From Actinomycetes bacterium (GTDB lineage: Bacteria; Actinomycetota; Acidimicrobiia; Acidimicrobiales; RAAP-2), in assembly GCA_021831035.1 (NCBI GenBank), contig JAKBNL010000008.1, positions 37,100 to 101,099 on the forward strand: a stretch of 64,000 bases of DNA, written 5' to 3'. A program made the position numbers and the translations under genes. This document shows positions 37,126 through 45,598 of this stretch, piece after piece. The stretch's first letter is position 1; each line of letters opens with the position of its first letter. The notes below the pieces were generated by a model that searched no databases, was not told the DNA's origin, and saw only the letters and a list, made by a program, of their open reading frames with translations.

Positions 37126-37266
37126 GTGACCGGCCCCGACCCCGACGAGCGCCTCATCGAGCTCGAGTCCCTCGTGCGCCGTCTCAGCGCGGAGAACGAG
37201 CGGCTACGCGAGGAGGTCGCCCGACTGCGTCGGGACCGCGACGAGCGCCCGCCCCACTACCTCTGA
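37126..37266 (+). CDS. 46-residue coiled-coil micro-protein
   Basis: A short frame starting at GTG 37126 and ending TGA immediately before the stop of the convergent GH3 gene. The product (start VTGPDPDERLIELESLV) is almost entirely one charged helix with leucine/valine at heptad spacing and an asparagine in mid-helix, as in leucine zippers; it ends RPPHYL. CAGGGT lies 7 nt before the start, matching the local leaderless pattern. No family is recognised. A dimeric helix that binds a larger partner is the simplest guess. Confidence 0.6.
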   Translation: MTGPDPDERLIELESLVRRLSAENERLREEVARLRRDRDERPPHYL

Positions 37267-38448
37267 TCAGCACGACAGGGTGTTGCGCGTGGCGACGACC
37301 TGGGCCGCCGCCCCAACGAGGGTCGCCCGCGGGAGCGTCCCGCCCACCACGGCCGCGGCGAGGGCCGCCGCACTCGCGCGCGCGAGCGCGAGTGCGGCCG
37401 CCGGGGTGGGCGACGGGCCCGCGAGGACGAGGTCGGCACCGGCCCCCACCGCCTCGACCGAGGCCGCCGAGACGGTGAGCCCGGCGGCCGAGATCGCCCC
37501 CGCGGAGAGCGAGTCGGTCATGATGAGCCCCCGAAAGCCCATCGGTCCGCGCAGGTACCGATAGACGACCGGCGAGAGGCTCGCGGGCTCGGCCGTCAGG
37601 CCCGGCACGCGCGCGTTGGCCACCATCACGGCCGGGGCCCCGGCGGCGATCGCCGCGCTGAAGGGGGCGAGGTCCGAGGCGACCAGCTGCGGCCAGGGCC
37701 GGGTGGCGGCCGGACCGAAGTCGGTGTTGCCCGTCGCCGCGCCCAGGCCGGGGAAGTGCTTCACGACCGCGGTGACCCCCGCCGCCGCCAGGCCCTGGAA
37801 GAACGCGGTCCCGTCGGCCGCCACGGTGGCCGCCACCCCCGAGAACGAGCGCAGCCCGTCGGGGTCACGCGCCCCGGGGTAGACCGCGCGCGGGTCGACG
37901 TCGAGCACCGGGGCGAGGTCGACGTTGAGCCCGGCGGCGAGCATCGAGGCGCCCAGGCGCTCCCCGGCGAGGCGGATGCGCGCCGGGCCCCAGCGCGCGC
38001 CCATCACCCTCGCCCACGGGGGCGCCGCCACGAGGTTGGTCAGGCGCGCGACTCCACCACCCTCCTCGTCGCTCATCACGAGCATCGCGAGCCCCCCCGG
38101 GGTCATCGACTGGAGCCGGGCGACGACGCGCGCGAAGCCGACCGGCGCGCGGGACCCGAAGACGAGCAGGGCCCCGAAGCCGGCGTGGGCGGCGGGGCCG
38201 TAGGACCCGACGTGGGCGGCGTCGACCGAGACGGCGACCACCTCGTCGGCCAGTCGCGGCAGGCCCCACCCGGACACCACACGCGTCGCGCACACGAGGG
38301 CTCCCGCCGCTGTGGTCGTCGTGGTCGTCGCCCCCGCCGCCGTGGTCGTCGTGGTCGTCGAGCTCGCCCCGACGAGGCCCGGGACGAGGAGCGCCGCCGC
38401 CAGTGCGCCGCCGACGAGGGCGCTGAGGGTCCGGGAGGCACGCCGCAC
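37267..38448 (-). CDS. secreted glycoside hydrolase family 3 protein (beta-N-acetylhexosaminidase-like)
   Basis: A 393-residue protein with a signal-like N-terminus ([22 protein letters not shown]), a threonine/alanine linker made of two short repeats, then a GH3 barrel. [24 protein letters not shown] and the nucleophile aspartate in [13 protein letters not shown] match NagZ-type enzymes that remove N-acetylglucosamine, often from peptidoglycan. Export suggests cell-wall work. GTG at 38448 is chosen because TAGCGT ends 6 nt upstream; another GTG is 3 nt earlier. It abuts the coiled-coil gene tail to tail. Confidence 0.87.
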   Translation of the reverse strand: MRRASRTLSALVGGALAAALLVPGLVGASSTTTTTTAAGATTTTTTAAGALVCATRVVSGWGLPRLADEVVAVSVDAAHVGSYGPAAHAGFGALLVFGSRAPVGFARVVARLQSMTPGGLAMLVMSDEEGGGVARLTNLVAAPPWARVMGARWGPARIRLAGERLGASMLAAGLNVDLAPVLDVDPRAVYPGARDPDGLRSFSGVAATVAADGTAFFQGLAAAGVTAVVKHFPGLGAATGNTDFGPAATRPWPQLVASDLAPFSAAIAAGAPAVMVANARVPGLTAEPASLSPVVYRYLRGPMGFRGLIMTDSLSAGAISAAGLTVSAASVEAVGAGADLVLAGPSPTPAAALALARASAAALAAAVVGGTLPRATLVGAAAQVVATRNTLSC

Positions 38449-38503
38449 CACCTCACGCTACGGGTGGGTCGGCCCGGACCCCCTGTCAGTACGCTTAGTC
38501 ACT

Positions 38504-39289
38504 ATGACCACTCTCACCCCCGCGGTCTTCGTCGGCCACGGCAACCCCATGAACGCCCTCGAGCACAACCGCTACACCGAGGCGTGGTCGCGCTTTGGCG
38601 CCTCGGTCTCGCCCCGAGCGGTCCTCGTGGTCTCGGCCCACTGGTACGTCAACATCACCGCCGTCACGGCGATGGCCCGACCCCGTACCATCCACGACTT
38701 CTACGGGTTCCCGCCCGAGCTCTTCGCCGTCGACTACCCCGCCCCCGGTGACCCCGAGATCGCCGCGCGCGTGAGCGAGGTCGTCAAGCCCGCCTACGTC
38801 GGGCTCGACGCCGACAGCTGGGGCATCGACCACGGCACCTGGTCGGTCCTCGTCCACATGTTCCCCCGGGCCGACGTGCCCGTCCTGCAGCTGTCGGTCA
38901 ACGCCCAGATGTCCTTCGACGAGCACCTGGCCCTGGGGGCGCGCCTCCACCAGCTGCGCACCGAGGGGGTCCTCATCGTGGGCAGCGGCAACGTCGTGCA
39001 CAACCTGCGCCTCCTCGACTGGCGCGCGCCGGGCGTGGGCGAGGACTGGGCCCACCGCTTCGACGACGCGGCCCGCGAGGTGATGACCCACGACCCGTCC
39101 GGGCTCGGCGCGATGGGCGGTCACCCGGACTTCGCCCGGGCCGTGCCCACCCCCGACCACTTCTTGCCCCTGGCCTACCTGGCCGGACTGGCCGGCGCCG
39201 CCGATCAGCGCGCCGAGACCCTCGTCGACGGCTACGAGATGGGCTCGCTGTCGATGACCGCCTACCAGCTGGCCGGCGCGACCCTCTAG
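38504..39289 (+). CDS. class III extradiol dioxygenase, LigB/DODA (YgiD) family
   Basis: A 261-residue protein of the 4,5-DOPA-dioxygenase-like group. Metal-ligand candidates are the histidine in [10 protein letters not shown], the one in VVSAHWYVN and the conserved DHGTWSVL segment; [13 protein letters not shown] is a family signature. Members cleave or bind catechol-type rings, and some bacterial ones have no known substrate. ATG at 38504 is 8 nt after TACGCT. The stop codon shares CTAG with the end of the his operon. Confidence 0.88.
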   Translation: MTTLTPAVFVGHGNPMNALEHNRYTEAWSRFGASVSPRAVLVVSAHWYVNITAVTAMARPRTIHDFYGFPPELFAVDYPAPGDPEIAARVSEVVKPAYVGLDADSWGIDHGTWSVLVHMFPRADVPVLQLSVNAQMSFDEHLALGARLHQLRTEGVLIVGSGNVVHNLRLLDWRAPGVGEDWAHRFDDAAREVMTHDPSGLGAMGGHPDFARAVPTPDHFLPLAYLAGLAGAADQRAETLVDGYEMGSLSMTAYQLAGATL

Positions 39290-39834
39290 GGCCCGAGCGC
39301 CCGCCGGCGCAGCTCGTCCTCGACCAGGGTCGGGTCGAGGCCGCGCGCGCGCAGGAGCAACAGCGCGTGGAAGTAGAGGTCCGCGGCCTCCTCCACCACC
39401 CGCTCGTCCGACTCGGCCAGGGCCGCCACCGCGAGTTCGACCGCCTCCTCGCCCACCTTGCGCGCGTTGAGCGCCACGCCGGCACTCAGCTGACGCGCCA
39501 CGTAGGAGTCCTCGCTCGCCGCGGCCTCGCGGCGCAGGATCCGCCGCCACAGCCAGGGGCTGAAGCACGAGGTCGAACCCTCGTGGCACGTCGGCCCGGC
39601 GGGGTGGGCGCGCACCAAGAGGGCGTCGTCGTCGCAGTCGGGCACGACCTCGACCACGTGCAGCACGTGGCCCGAGGTCTCACCCTTTCGCCACAGCCGC
39701 TGGCGCGATCGCGAGAAGAAGTGGACCTCGCCGGTCTCGCGGGTGCGCGCGAGCGCCTCGTCGTCCATCCACCCGAGCATCAGGACCCGGCCCGTCGCCT
39801 CGTCCTGGACGATGGCCGCTCGTAGCTCGCTCAC
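39286..39834 (-). CDS. hisIE: bifunctional phosphoribosyl-AMP cyclohydrolase / phosphoribosyl-ATP pyrophosphatase
   Basis: A 182-residue fused enzyme for steps two and three of histidine synthesis. The HisI half has [10 protein letters not shown], the metal-binding VPDCDDDA and the zinc cysteines CHEGSTSCF; the HisE half has [14 protein letters not shown] and the acidic [14 protein letters not shown] helix that grips the pyrophosphate. It is the last gene of the operon. GTG at 39834 overlaps the hisF stop (GTGA). Length is close to that of other HisIE fusions. Confidence 0.94.
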   Translation of the reverse strand: MSELRAAIVQDEATGRVLMLGWMDDEALARTRETGEVHFFSRSRQRLWRKGETSGHVLHVVEVVPDCDDDALLVRAHPAGPTCHEGSTSCFSPWLWRRILRREAAASEDSYVARQLSAGVALNARKVGEEAVELAVAALAESDERVVEEAADLYFHALLLLRARGLDPTLVEDELRRRALGP

Positions 39835-40577
39835 CGCACCACCTCACGCAGTCGCGCCCCGCAGGCCACGACCGCCTCGCGCAGGGCGCCCAGGCCGCCC
39901 GGGTCCTCGTGGACGATCGAGGCGACGAGCGCGGCGTCGGCCACCGAGAGCGCCTCGGCGACGTGACGGGCCGAGCCGGCGCCCCCCGACGCGATCACGG
40001 GGACCTCGATCGCCTCGCGGACCCGGCGGGTGAGCTCGAGGTCGTAGCCACTGCGCCGACCGTCCTGGCGGATCGAGGTGAGCAGGATCTCCCCCGCGCC
40101 GCGCGCCGCCGCCTCCTTCGCCCAGGCCACCACCCCCACCGGGGTCGCGACGCGCCCGCCGTGAGTGTGCACGACCTCCTCGCCCGCGTCGATGGCCACG
40201 ACGACCGCCTGGGAGCCGAAGCGCTCGGCCACCCCGGTCACGAGGCTCGGGTCCGCCAGTGCGGCCGAGTTCAGCGAGACCCGGTCCGCGCCCGCCTCGA
40301 TGACCCGCGTGGCGTCGGCCACGCTGCGGATGCCCCCACCGACCGTGAAGGGGATGGTCACGACGTCGGCCACGCGCTCGACGACCTCGGTGAGGGTCAT
40401 CGCCTCCTCGGGCGTCGCCGCGATGTCGAGCAGGACCAGCTCGTCGGCGCCACCCTCGCTGTAGTGGCGCGCCAGCTCGACGGGGTCGCCCACGTCGCGG
40501 AGCCCCACGAAGCTGACGCCCTTGACCACGCGTCCGTGGGCGACGTCGAGGCAGGGGATCAGGCGGGGCAGAGGCAT
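39831..40577 (-). CDS. hisF: imidazole glycerol phosphate synthase, cyclase subunit
   Basis: The 248-residue TIM barrel joins with HisH to make imidazole glycerol phosphate and AICAR. Catalytic Asp11 ([12 protein letters not shown]) and Asp130 (VVAIDAG) are present, with both phosphate-binding loops (VGGGIRS and IASGGAGS). ATG at 40577 lies within the last 19 bp of hisH, so the two subunits are translationally coupled. Confidence 0.96.
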   Translation of the reverse strand: MPLPRLIPCLDVAHGRVVKGVSFVGLRDVGDPVELARHYSEGGADELVLLDIAATPEEAMTLTEVVERVADVVTIPFTVGGGIRSVADATRVIEAGADRVSLNSAALADPSLVTGVAERFGSQAVVVAIDAGEEVVHTHGGRVATPVGVVAWAKEAAARGAGEILLTSIRQDGRRSGYDLELTRRVREAIEVPVIASGGAGSARHVAEALSVADAALVASIVHEDPGGLGALREAVVACGARLREVVR

Positions 40578-41110
40578 CGCTCGAGGAAGGCCAGGCCGGC
40601 CGGTCCGCTCTTCTCGGGGTGGAACTGGACGCCGAGGAACGACCCGGCGCGGATCGCCGCCACCTCGCCCTCGGCCCAGGCGACGGCGGCGTCGCTGCGC
40701 GCGACGTAGGAGTGGGCGAAGTAGAAGGTGTCGTCCCAGGGCTCGACGGCACTCCAGCCCAGCCGGGGAACCCGCGCCGAGCGCAGACGCACGACCTCCC
40801 CGGGGGCGAGCCCCAGGCCCTCCACCCCGCCGTCCTCGGCGCTGCGCTCCAGGGCCAGCTGCAGACCGAGGCAGATCCCGAGGGTGGCGCCCCCCTCGCT
40901 CACCCGACCGACCAGGGCCCGGTCAACACCGGTCGCGCGCAGATGGGCCATCGCGCTGCGCGCGGCGCCGACCCCGGGCAGGATCACGAGGTCGGCCGAC
41001 CCGATGGCGCCGGCGTCGCTCGTCACCACGCCGGCGGCTCCCAGGTGCGCGAGCGCGGCCAGCACGCTGCGGGTGTTGCCCGCGCCGTAGTCGACCACCG
41101 CGACGCTCAC
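40559..41110 (-). CDS. hisH: imidazole glycerol phosphate synthase, glutaminase subunit
   Basis: A 183-residue class I glutamine amidotransferase that supplies ammonia to HisF. Cys80 in GICLGLQL is the nucleophile, and the His-Glu pair lies in VQFHPEKSG; the N-terminus [10 protein letters not shown] and the oxyanion strand [11 protein letters not shown] are standard. GTG at 41110 overlaps the stop of the hisCB gene (GTGA). The gene order hisH-hisF without hisA between them is explained by hisA being divergent. Confidence 0.95.
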   Translation of the reverse strand: MSVAVVDYGAGNTRSVLAALAHLGAAGVVTSDAGAIGSADLVILPGVGAARSAMAHLRATGVDRALVGRVSEGGATLGICLGLQLALERSAEDGGVEGLGLAPGEVVRLRSARVPRLGWSAVEPWDDTFYFAHSYVARSDAAVAWAEGEVAAIRAGSFLGVQFHPEKSGPAGLAFLERCLCPA

Positions 41111-42624
41111 AGGGTGCCCTTGGTGGAGGCGACGACCGTGCCCGAGCGCGCGAGCGCCTCGCGCAGCGCGCGGCCCACCGCCTTGAAGGCCGCCTCGGAG
41201 GTGTGGTGGGCGTTGCGGCCGGTCGCCGTGACGTGCAGGGTGATGCGGGCGCTCTGGACGAGCGACTCCAGCGCGTGGGCGACCATCCCCTCGTCGGGCT
41301 CGACCGCGATCGCGGCCGTGGGGCGACCCGAGAGGTCCACCACCGCGTGGGCGAGGGCCTCGTCCATCGGGATGCGGGCCTCGCCGTAGCGGGCCCGGCC
41401 CCGCCGGTCCCCCAGCGCCCGATCGAGCGCGTCGCCGAGGGCCCGCATGGCGTCCTCGACGGTGTGGTGGCTCCCCGTCTCGGGGTCGCCCACCCCCTCG
41501 AGGCGCAGGTCCATCCCCGCGTTGAAGGCGAGCTGGGTGATCATGTGGTCGTAGAAACCCTGGCCGGTGTCGACCAGCACCCGACCCGCCCCGTCGGGGC
41601 GCAACCGCACGGACAGGCGGGTCTCGGCGGTCGCGCGCTCGTGGCGGGTCCAGGGCTCGTCGGGTGTCGCGCCGCCGAGCTCGGCCGCCAGACACTCGAG
41701 GAGGAAGTCGTTGTCGAGCTCGTCGCGCACGCTGACCCGCAGCCCACCCGGGTACGCCCGCGTCACCGCCCCGTAGGGCAAGAGCCGCTCCACCAGCGAC
41801 GCGGGGTCCTCCATCGGCACGAAGAGGAAGTTGGTCGACGAGGCGAGCGGTGCGAGCCCGAGGCCGGCCATCCCCCGGGCCAGCCGGTCCCGCTCGGCGA
41901 GGGTGGACGAGACGTCGACCGGGGTGGCGAGGGCGGCCAGGGCCAGGGCGGCCGAGAGCGACGACACCGATAGGGGCGCCTGGCGCGAGGCGACGGCGGC
42001 GATCGTCTCGGGGTCGGCCAGCGCGTAGCCCACCCGGGCCCCGGCCAGGCCGAAGGCCTTGGAGAACGTGCGGAGCACGATCGCCCCGTGGGCGAGTCCC
42101 TCGCGCGCGTCGAGTCCGGCGTACTGGGCGTACGCCTCGTCGAGGACGAGCTGGCCCGAGGCCGTCGGGACCTCCACCATCTCGCCGGTGGGGTTGTTCG
42201 GCCGACAGACGAAGACCAGGTCGGCCTCCGCGGGCTCCTCCACCAGGGTGGCACCGGCCATGAGCGCCGCGTAGCGGTACATCGAGTAGGTGAAGCCCGG
42301 CACCGTCGCGACGGTGCCGCGCTCGGCGTAGAGGCGCGCGAGCAGGACGATGAACTCGTCGCTGCCCGCCCCGAGGGCGACCTGGTCGAGCCCGACGCCG
42401 TGGTGCTCGGCGATGGCCCGGCGCAGCGGCTCGTAGCGGCCGCGGTCGTACTCGTTGATCTCGGCGAGCGCCCGGGCGAGCGTCGCGGGCCGGGCGCTCG
42501 GCGGGGGGACGGCGGCGACGTTGCCGTCGAAGCGCACGATCCGCGCGGGGTCGAGGCCGATCCGGGCCGCGATCGACTCGGTCGAGGGTGGCCAGCGGTA
42601 GGCGTCGAGGACCTCGGGGGTCAT
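41107..42624 (-). CDS. hisCB: fused histidinol-phosphate aminotransferase / imidazoleglycerol-phosphate dehydratase
   Basis: One uninterrupted 505-codon frame encodes two enzymes. Residues 1 to about 317 form a class II aminotransferase: CRPNNPTGE (140-148), LDEAYAQY (161-168) and the PLP lysine Lys189 in RTFSKAFGLAG, as in HisC. After a short linker, residues about 328-505 form HisB: QGFYDHMITQL (355-365), SHHTVEDAM, RNAHHTSEAAFKA with paired metal-binding histidines, and the usual STKGTL end. These catalyse the dehydratase and transaminase steps, sixth and seventh in the pathway. Both active sites look intact. The HisC half is somewhat short. ATG at 42624 overlaps the hisD stop (ATGA). Confidence 0.92.
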   Translation of the reverse strand: MTPEVLDAYRWPPSTESIAARIGLDPARIVRFDGNVAAVPPPSARPATLARALAEINEYDRGRYEPLRRAIAEHHGVGLDQVALGAGSDEFIVLLARLYAERGTVATVPGFTYSMYRYAALMAGATLVEEPAEADLVFVCRPNNPTGEMVEVPTASGQLVLDEAYAQYAGLDAREGLAHGAIVLRTFSKAFGLAGARVGYALADPETIAAVASRQAPLSVSSLSAALALAALATPVDVSSTLAERDRLARGMAGLGLAPLASSTNFLFVPMEDPASLVERLLPYGAVTRAYPGGLRVSVRDELDNDFLLECLAAELGGATPDEPWTRHERATAETRLSVRLRPDGAGRVLVDTGQGFYDHMITQLAFNAGMDLRLEGVGDPETGSHHTVEDAMRALGDALDRALGDRRGRARYGEARIPMDEALAHAVVDLSGRPTAAIAVEPDEGMVAHALESLVQSARITLHVTATGRNAHHTSEAAFKAVGRALREALARSGTVVASTKGTL

Positions 42625-43679
42625 CGCCGCGCCGTCCGCCGGTGGGCCGGGAGACCCTCCAACTCGGCCAGGGCCTCGATCGTCGGGGCCAGGCGCGCGA
42701 GGCCGTCCTCGGTGACCCGCTGGACCGTCACGCACTTCATGAAGCTCTCCAGCCCGAGCCCCCCCGTCGAGCGCGCCCAGCCGCCGGTGGGCAGGACGTG
42801 GTTGCCGCCGGTGGCGTAGTCCCCGGCGGGCACGGGCGCGTAGGGGCCGACGAAGACGGCGCCGGCGTTGCGAATGCGCCCGGCGAGGGACTCGGCCCGG
42901 GGTCCGAGCAGCGCCACGTGCTCGGCGGCGTGGGCCTCGACCTGCTCGAGCGCGGCCTCGAGGTCGTCGCCGACCCACACGACGTGTCCCCGGGAGTCGG
43001 GACCGTGCTCGAGCTGGGCGGCCAGCTCCTGGTCGATGATCACGGGATCGAAGCCCACGTCGGCCGCTACGACGACCTCGCTCGGCCCGGCCGGCAGGTC
43101 GATGGCCACGTCGCGACTCACGAGCAGCTTGGCGGCGTTCACCGCGCCGCCGCCGGGACCGACGATCTTGTCGACCGGCGCGATCGACTCGGTGCCGTAG
43201 GCCATCGCGGCGATGGCCTGGGCGCCCCCGAGGGCCCACACTTCGTCGACGCCGAGCAGGGCGGCGGCGGCCGCGACCGTGGCGGCGCCGCGCGGCGGCG
43301 TGCACACCACGACGCGCTCGACCCCGGCCTCCTGGGCCGGCACGGCCGTCATGACGAGGGAGGAGACGAGCCCGGTGGGGACGTAGATCCCCACCGAGCG
43401 CAGCGGGGTCCAGCGGCGCTCCAGGGTCACCCCGGGCGACACCTCGAGGACCAGGTCGCGGGGCCGCTGGGCGGCGTGCCAGGTGCGGACGTTGCGCGCC
43501 GCGGCCAGGACGGCCTCGATCGGCAGGTCTCCGTAGGCGACGGCCCGTTCCGGCCGCTCGACGGACGTGCCGTCGAGCCGGTTGGACCAGTGCGCGAGCG
43601 CCGCGTCGCCGCGCTCGCGCACGTCGGCCACGATGGCCTCGACCGTGATCGAGGGATCCGAGACGACCGAGCGGCTCAC
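42621..43679 (-). CDS. hisD: histidinol dehydrogenase, compact form
   Basis: A 352-residue enzyme that oxidises histidinol to histidine with two NAD. Conserved parts are VGIYVPTGLVSSLVMTA, GGAQAIAAMAYGTESI, DLPAGPSEVVV, the zinc-site segments QLEHGPDS, AGDYATGGNHVLPT and LPAHR, and the catalytic Glu-His pair in AEHVALLG. Typical HisD proteins have about 430 residues; here the N-terminus is about 25-40 residues shorter and some 33 residues are missing between EHGPDS and AEHVALL. All catalytic and zinc positions remain. GTG at 43679 overlaps the hisG stop. Confidence 0.93.
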   Translation of the reverse strand: MSRSVVSDPSITVEAIVADVRERGDAALAHWSNRLDGTSVERPERAVAYGDLPIEAVLAAARNVRTWHAAQRPRDLVLEVSPGVTLERRWTPLRSVGIYVPTGLVSSLVMTAVPAQEAGVERVVVCTPPRGAATVAAAAALLGVDEVWALGGAQAIAAMAYGTESIAPVDKIVGPGGGAVNAAKLLVSRDVAIDLPAGPSEVVVAADVGFDPVIIDQELAAQLEHGPDSRGHVVWVGDDLEAALEQVEAHAAEHVALLGPRAESLAGRIRNAGAVFVGPYAPVPAGDYATGGNHVLPTGGWARSTGGLGLESFMKCVTVQRVTEDGLARLAPTIEALAELEGLPAHRRTARR

Positions 43680-44533
43680 GGCACCATCCTCTCGACGGGC
43701 AGCGTGAGGATGGAGCTCGCCCCGGCCGCCTCGAGGCGCGGCAGGAGCGACCAGATGTCGGCCGCCGGCACCAGGGCGTGCACCGCCACCAGGCCCGAGC
43801 TCGCCAGGTCCATCACCGTCGGCGAGCCGCGCGTGGGCAAGATGGCGGTCACCTCGTCGAGCCGGTCGCGCGCCACGTTGCACAGGAGGTACCGGTTGGC
43901 CCGCGCCGCGACCACCGAGCCGAGCACGGTCGTGAGGGTCCGGCGCGCCTCGCTGTCGGCGTCGCCGGGTCGCCCGACGAGCACCGCCTCGGACTCGAAC
44001 AGGACCCCGATCGCGCGTAGCCCGTTCGTGCGCAGCGTCGAGCCCGTCGAGACGAGGTCGATGATCGCGTCGGCGAGCCCGAGCCGGGGCGAGATCTCGA
44101 CCGCTCCGGCCACCGTGACGACCTCGGCGGCCACGCCACCCTCGGCGAGACCCTTGGCGGCCAGGTGGGGGTGGGTCGTGGCGACGCGTCGTCCCTCGAG
44201 GTCCGCGAGGGAGCGCGCCGGGTCGCCGTCGGGTACGGCGGCCTGCAGCGAACACGAGCCGAAGCCCAGACGCAAGAGGACCTCCACGTTCGACTGGCGC
44301 TCGGCCACGAGGTCGAGACCGGTGACGCCGCAGTCGACGACACCGTCCTGGACGTACTCGGGCACGTCGTCGGCCCGCACGAAGAGCAGGTCGATAGCCG
44401 CGTTGCGACAGTGCGACTGCAGCACCCGCTCACCCGGCTCCTGGGGAGCCACGCCGCTCGCCTCGAGCAGGGCCCACGACGGCTCGCGCAGACGGCCCTT
44501 GGAGGGCAGCGCCAGGGTCAGGCGCCGGCTCAT
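43676..44533 (-). CDS. hisG: ATP phosphoribosyltransferase, long form
   Basis: The 285-residue enzyme starts histidine synthesis by joining PRPP to ATP. LALPSKGRL, the DDVPEYVQDGVVDCGVTGLDL strand-helix and the PRPP loop DLVSTGSTLRTNGL identify it. The C-terminal 80 residues form the ACT-like regulatory domain that binds histidine, so this long form should be feedback-inhibited and needs no HisZ. ATG at 44533 overlaps the stop of the upstream regulator (ATGA). Confidence 0.96.
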   Translation of the reverse strand: MSRRLTLALPSKGRLREPSWALLEASGVAPQEPGERVLQSHCRNAAIDLLFVRADDVPEYVQDGVVDCGVTGLDLVAERQSNVEVLLRLGFGSCSLQAAVPDGDPARSLADLEGRRVATTHPHLAAKGLAEGGVAAEVVTVAGAVEISPRLGLADAIIDLVSTGSTLRTNGLRAIGVLFESEAVLVGRPGDADSEARRTLTTVLGSVVAARANRYLLCNVARDRLDEVTAILPTRGSPTVMDLASSGLVAVHALVPAADIWSLLPRLEAAGASSILTLPVERMVP

Positions 44534-44844
44534 CGCCGCGCCGCCCTCAAGACGGCCCGGTAGCCCCCCTCGCCGTGGTGCAGCCACTGGGCGACCCGGG
44601 TGACCGTCGCCGTCGAGGCCCCGGTGCGCCGACTGATCTCCTGGTAGGGCACACCCTCGTCGACCAGGCGCGCCACCTGGAGCCGCTGGCCCATCGCGTC
44701 GAGCTCGGTCATCGTGCACAGGTCGCGTAAGAACGCCGCGACGGTCGTCGGGTCGCGCAACCGGCTGAAGGCCTCGACGAGGTCGTCGAAGCGGTGCGTC
44801 GTCTCGGGGGTCGCCCCGGCCGGGAGGACTTTTCCACTGGTCAT
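44530..44844 (-). CDS. hisR: YerC/TrpR-family regulator heading the his operon
   Basis: A 104-residue all-helical protein of the YerC/YecD branch of the Trp repressor superfamily. ELDAMGQRLQVARLVDEG is the conserved core and EISRRTGASTATVTRV the helix-turn-helix, followed by WLHHGEGGY. Proteins of this branch are predicted to repress histidine genes in Firmicutes (HisR), and here the gene is the first of the his operon, coupled to hisG by ATGA. ATG at 44844 lies 6 nt after TAGCAT. The octamer repeats in the 30-bp gap before it are its probable binding site, giving autoregulation and control of hisA. The symbol reflects this inference. Confidence 0.85.
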   Translation of the reverse strand: MTSGKVLPAGATPETTHRFDDLVEAFSRLRDPTTVAAFLRDLCTMTELDAMGQRLQVARLVDEGVPYQEISRRTGASTATVTRVAQWLHHGEGGYRAVLRAARR

Positions 44845-44850
44845 GGCACC

Positions 44851-44880
44851 ATGCTAATATGCTAGTTCGCTACTATGCAA
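44851..44880. promoter_or_regulatory. Octamer-repeat operator between hisR and hisA
   Basis: GCTA cores occur at 44853, 44861 and 44869, exactly 8 bp apart, with a degenerate GCAA at 44877; the octamers follow (A/T)(T/C)GCTANT. The array contains the leftward -10 TAGCAT (44856-44851, 6 nt from the hisR ATG) and the rightward TAGTTC (44863-44868, 6 nt from the hisA ATG). Eight-bp spacing of core sites is how Trp repressor dimers bind in tandem on the trp operator. A bound HisR array would shut off both directions. Confidence 0.65.
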
Positions 44881-45561
44881 CTCCTCCCGGCGGTCGACGT
44901 CCTCGGCACCGACGCCGTGCGCCTCGAGCGGGGCGACTTCGACCGCGTCCTCTTCCGGCGGCCCCTGGAGCCGTTCATCGCCCGCGTCGCCGCTACCGGC
45001 CCGGCGATGATCCACCTCGTCGACCTCGAGGGCGCCCGCGACGGTCGGCTGCGACCCGAGGTCGTCGCCCTCGGCGTGCGGGCCGCCGGGTCCGTCGCGG
45101 TGCAGGTGTCGGGGGGGCTGCGCTCGGTAGCGGCGGCACGGACGGCGCTCGGGGCCGGGGCCGCGCGCGTCGTGATCGGCACGGCGCTGTGGTCCGAGCC
45201 CGGCGCCCTCGCGGACTTCGTCGCCGCCCTCGGCGACCGACTGGTCGCCGCCCTCGACGTGCGCGACGGGCGACTGGCGGTGCGGGGCTGGACGGCGAGC
45301 GCCCTCGGGCTCGACGAGGCGCTCGCGGCCTGCGTCGCGGCCGGGGTGACGCGCCTGCACGTGACGGCCATCGAGCGCGACGGCACCCTCGCGGGGCCGG
45401 ACCTTGCCCTCTACGAGCGCGTGTGCGCGTGCGGGCTCGCGGTGGTGGCCGCGGGCGGGGTGCGCGACGACGAGGACCTCGCCGCGCTCGCGGCCGTGGG
45501 CTGCGAGGGGGCGGTCATGGGGATGGGCCTGCTCACCCGGTTGGGGGTCGAGGCGGACTGA
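44875..45561 (+). CDS. hisA: phosphoribosylformimino-AICAR-phosphate isomerase
   Basis: A 228-residue TIM-barrel isomerase for the fourth step of histidine synthesis. The catalytic Asp8 is in LLPAVDVLG and the second aspartate in VAALDVRDG; both phosphate loops are present (QVSGGLRS and VAAGGVRDDEDLAAL). It starts only 30 bp from the divergent hisR, so it must share the octamer operator. It is separate from the hisH-hisF pair it usually accompanies, and is not the dual-function PriA by any motif I can judge. Confidence 0.9.
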   Translation: MQLLPAVDVLGTDAVRLERGDFDRVLFRRPLEPFIARVAATGPAMIHLVDLEGARDGRLRPEVVALGVRAAGSVAVQVSGGLRSVAAARTALGAGAARVVIGTALWSEPGALADFVAALGDRLVAALDVRDGRLAVRGWTASALGLDEALAACVAAGVTRLHVTAIERDGTLAGPDLALYERVCACGLAVVAAGGVRDDEDLAALAAVGCEGAVMGMGLLTRLGVEAD

Positions 45562-45578
45562 GCGGGCCCTAATACATT

Positions 45579-45597
45579 CACTATGCAATAATTAGTG
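45579..45597. promoter_or_regulatory. Inverted repeat at the marR-clc operon promoter
   Basis: CACTA (45579-45583) and TAGTG (45593-45597) are perfect inverted arms around 9 bp in an AT-rich patch. AATAAT (45587-45592) lies 6 nt before the GTG at 45599 and would be the -10 box. Autoregulation by the MarR product is likely. Confidence 0.5.
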
Positions 45598-45598
45598 G

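Noticed and set aside
38307..38370. Short tandem repeat in the GH3 gene as a CRISPR or regulatory repeat
   Set aside because: It is in frame and encodes two copies of a threonine/alanine linker of the exported protein.
44875..45561. hisA as dual-function PriA
   Set aside because: No trpF information is available in the window and the motifs visible do not separate HisA from PriA, so the plain HisA call is kept.
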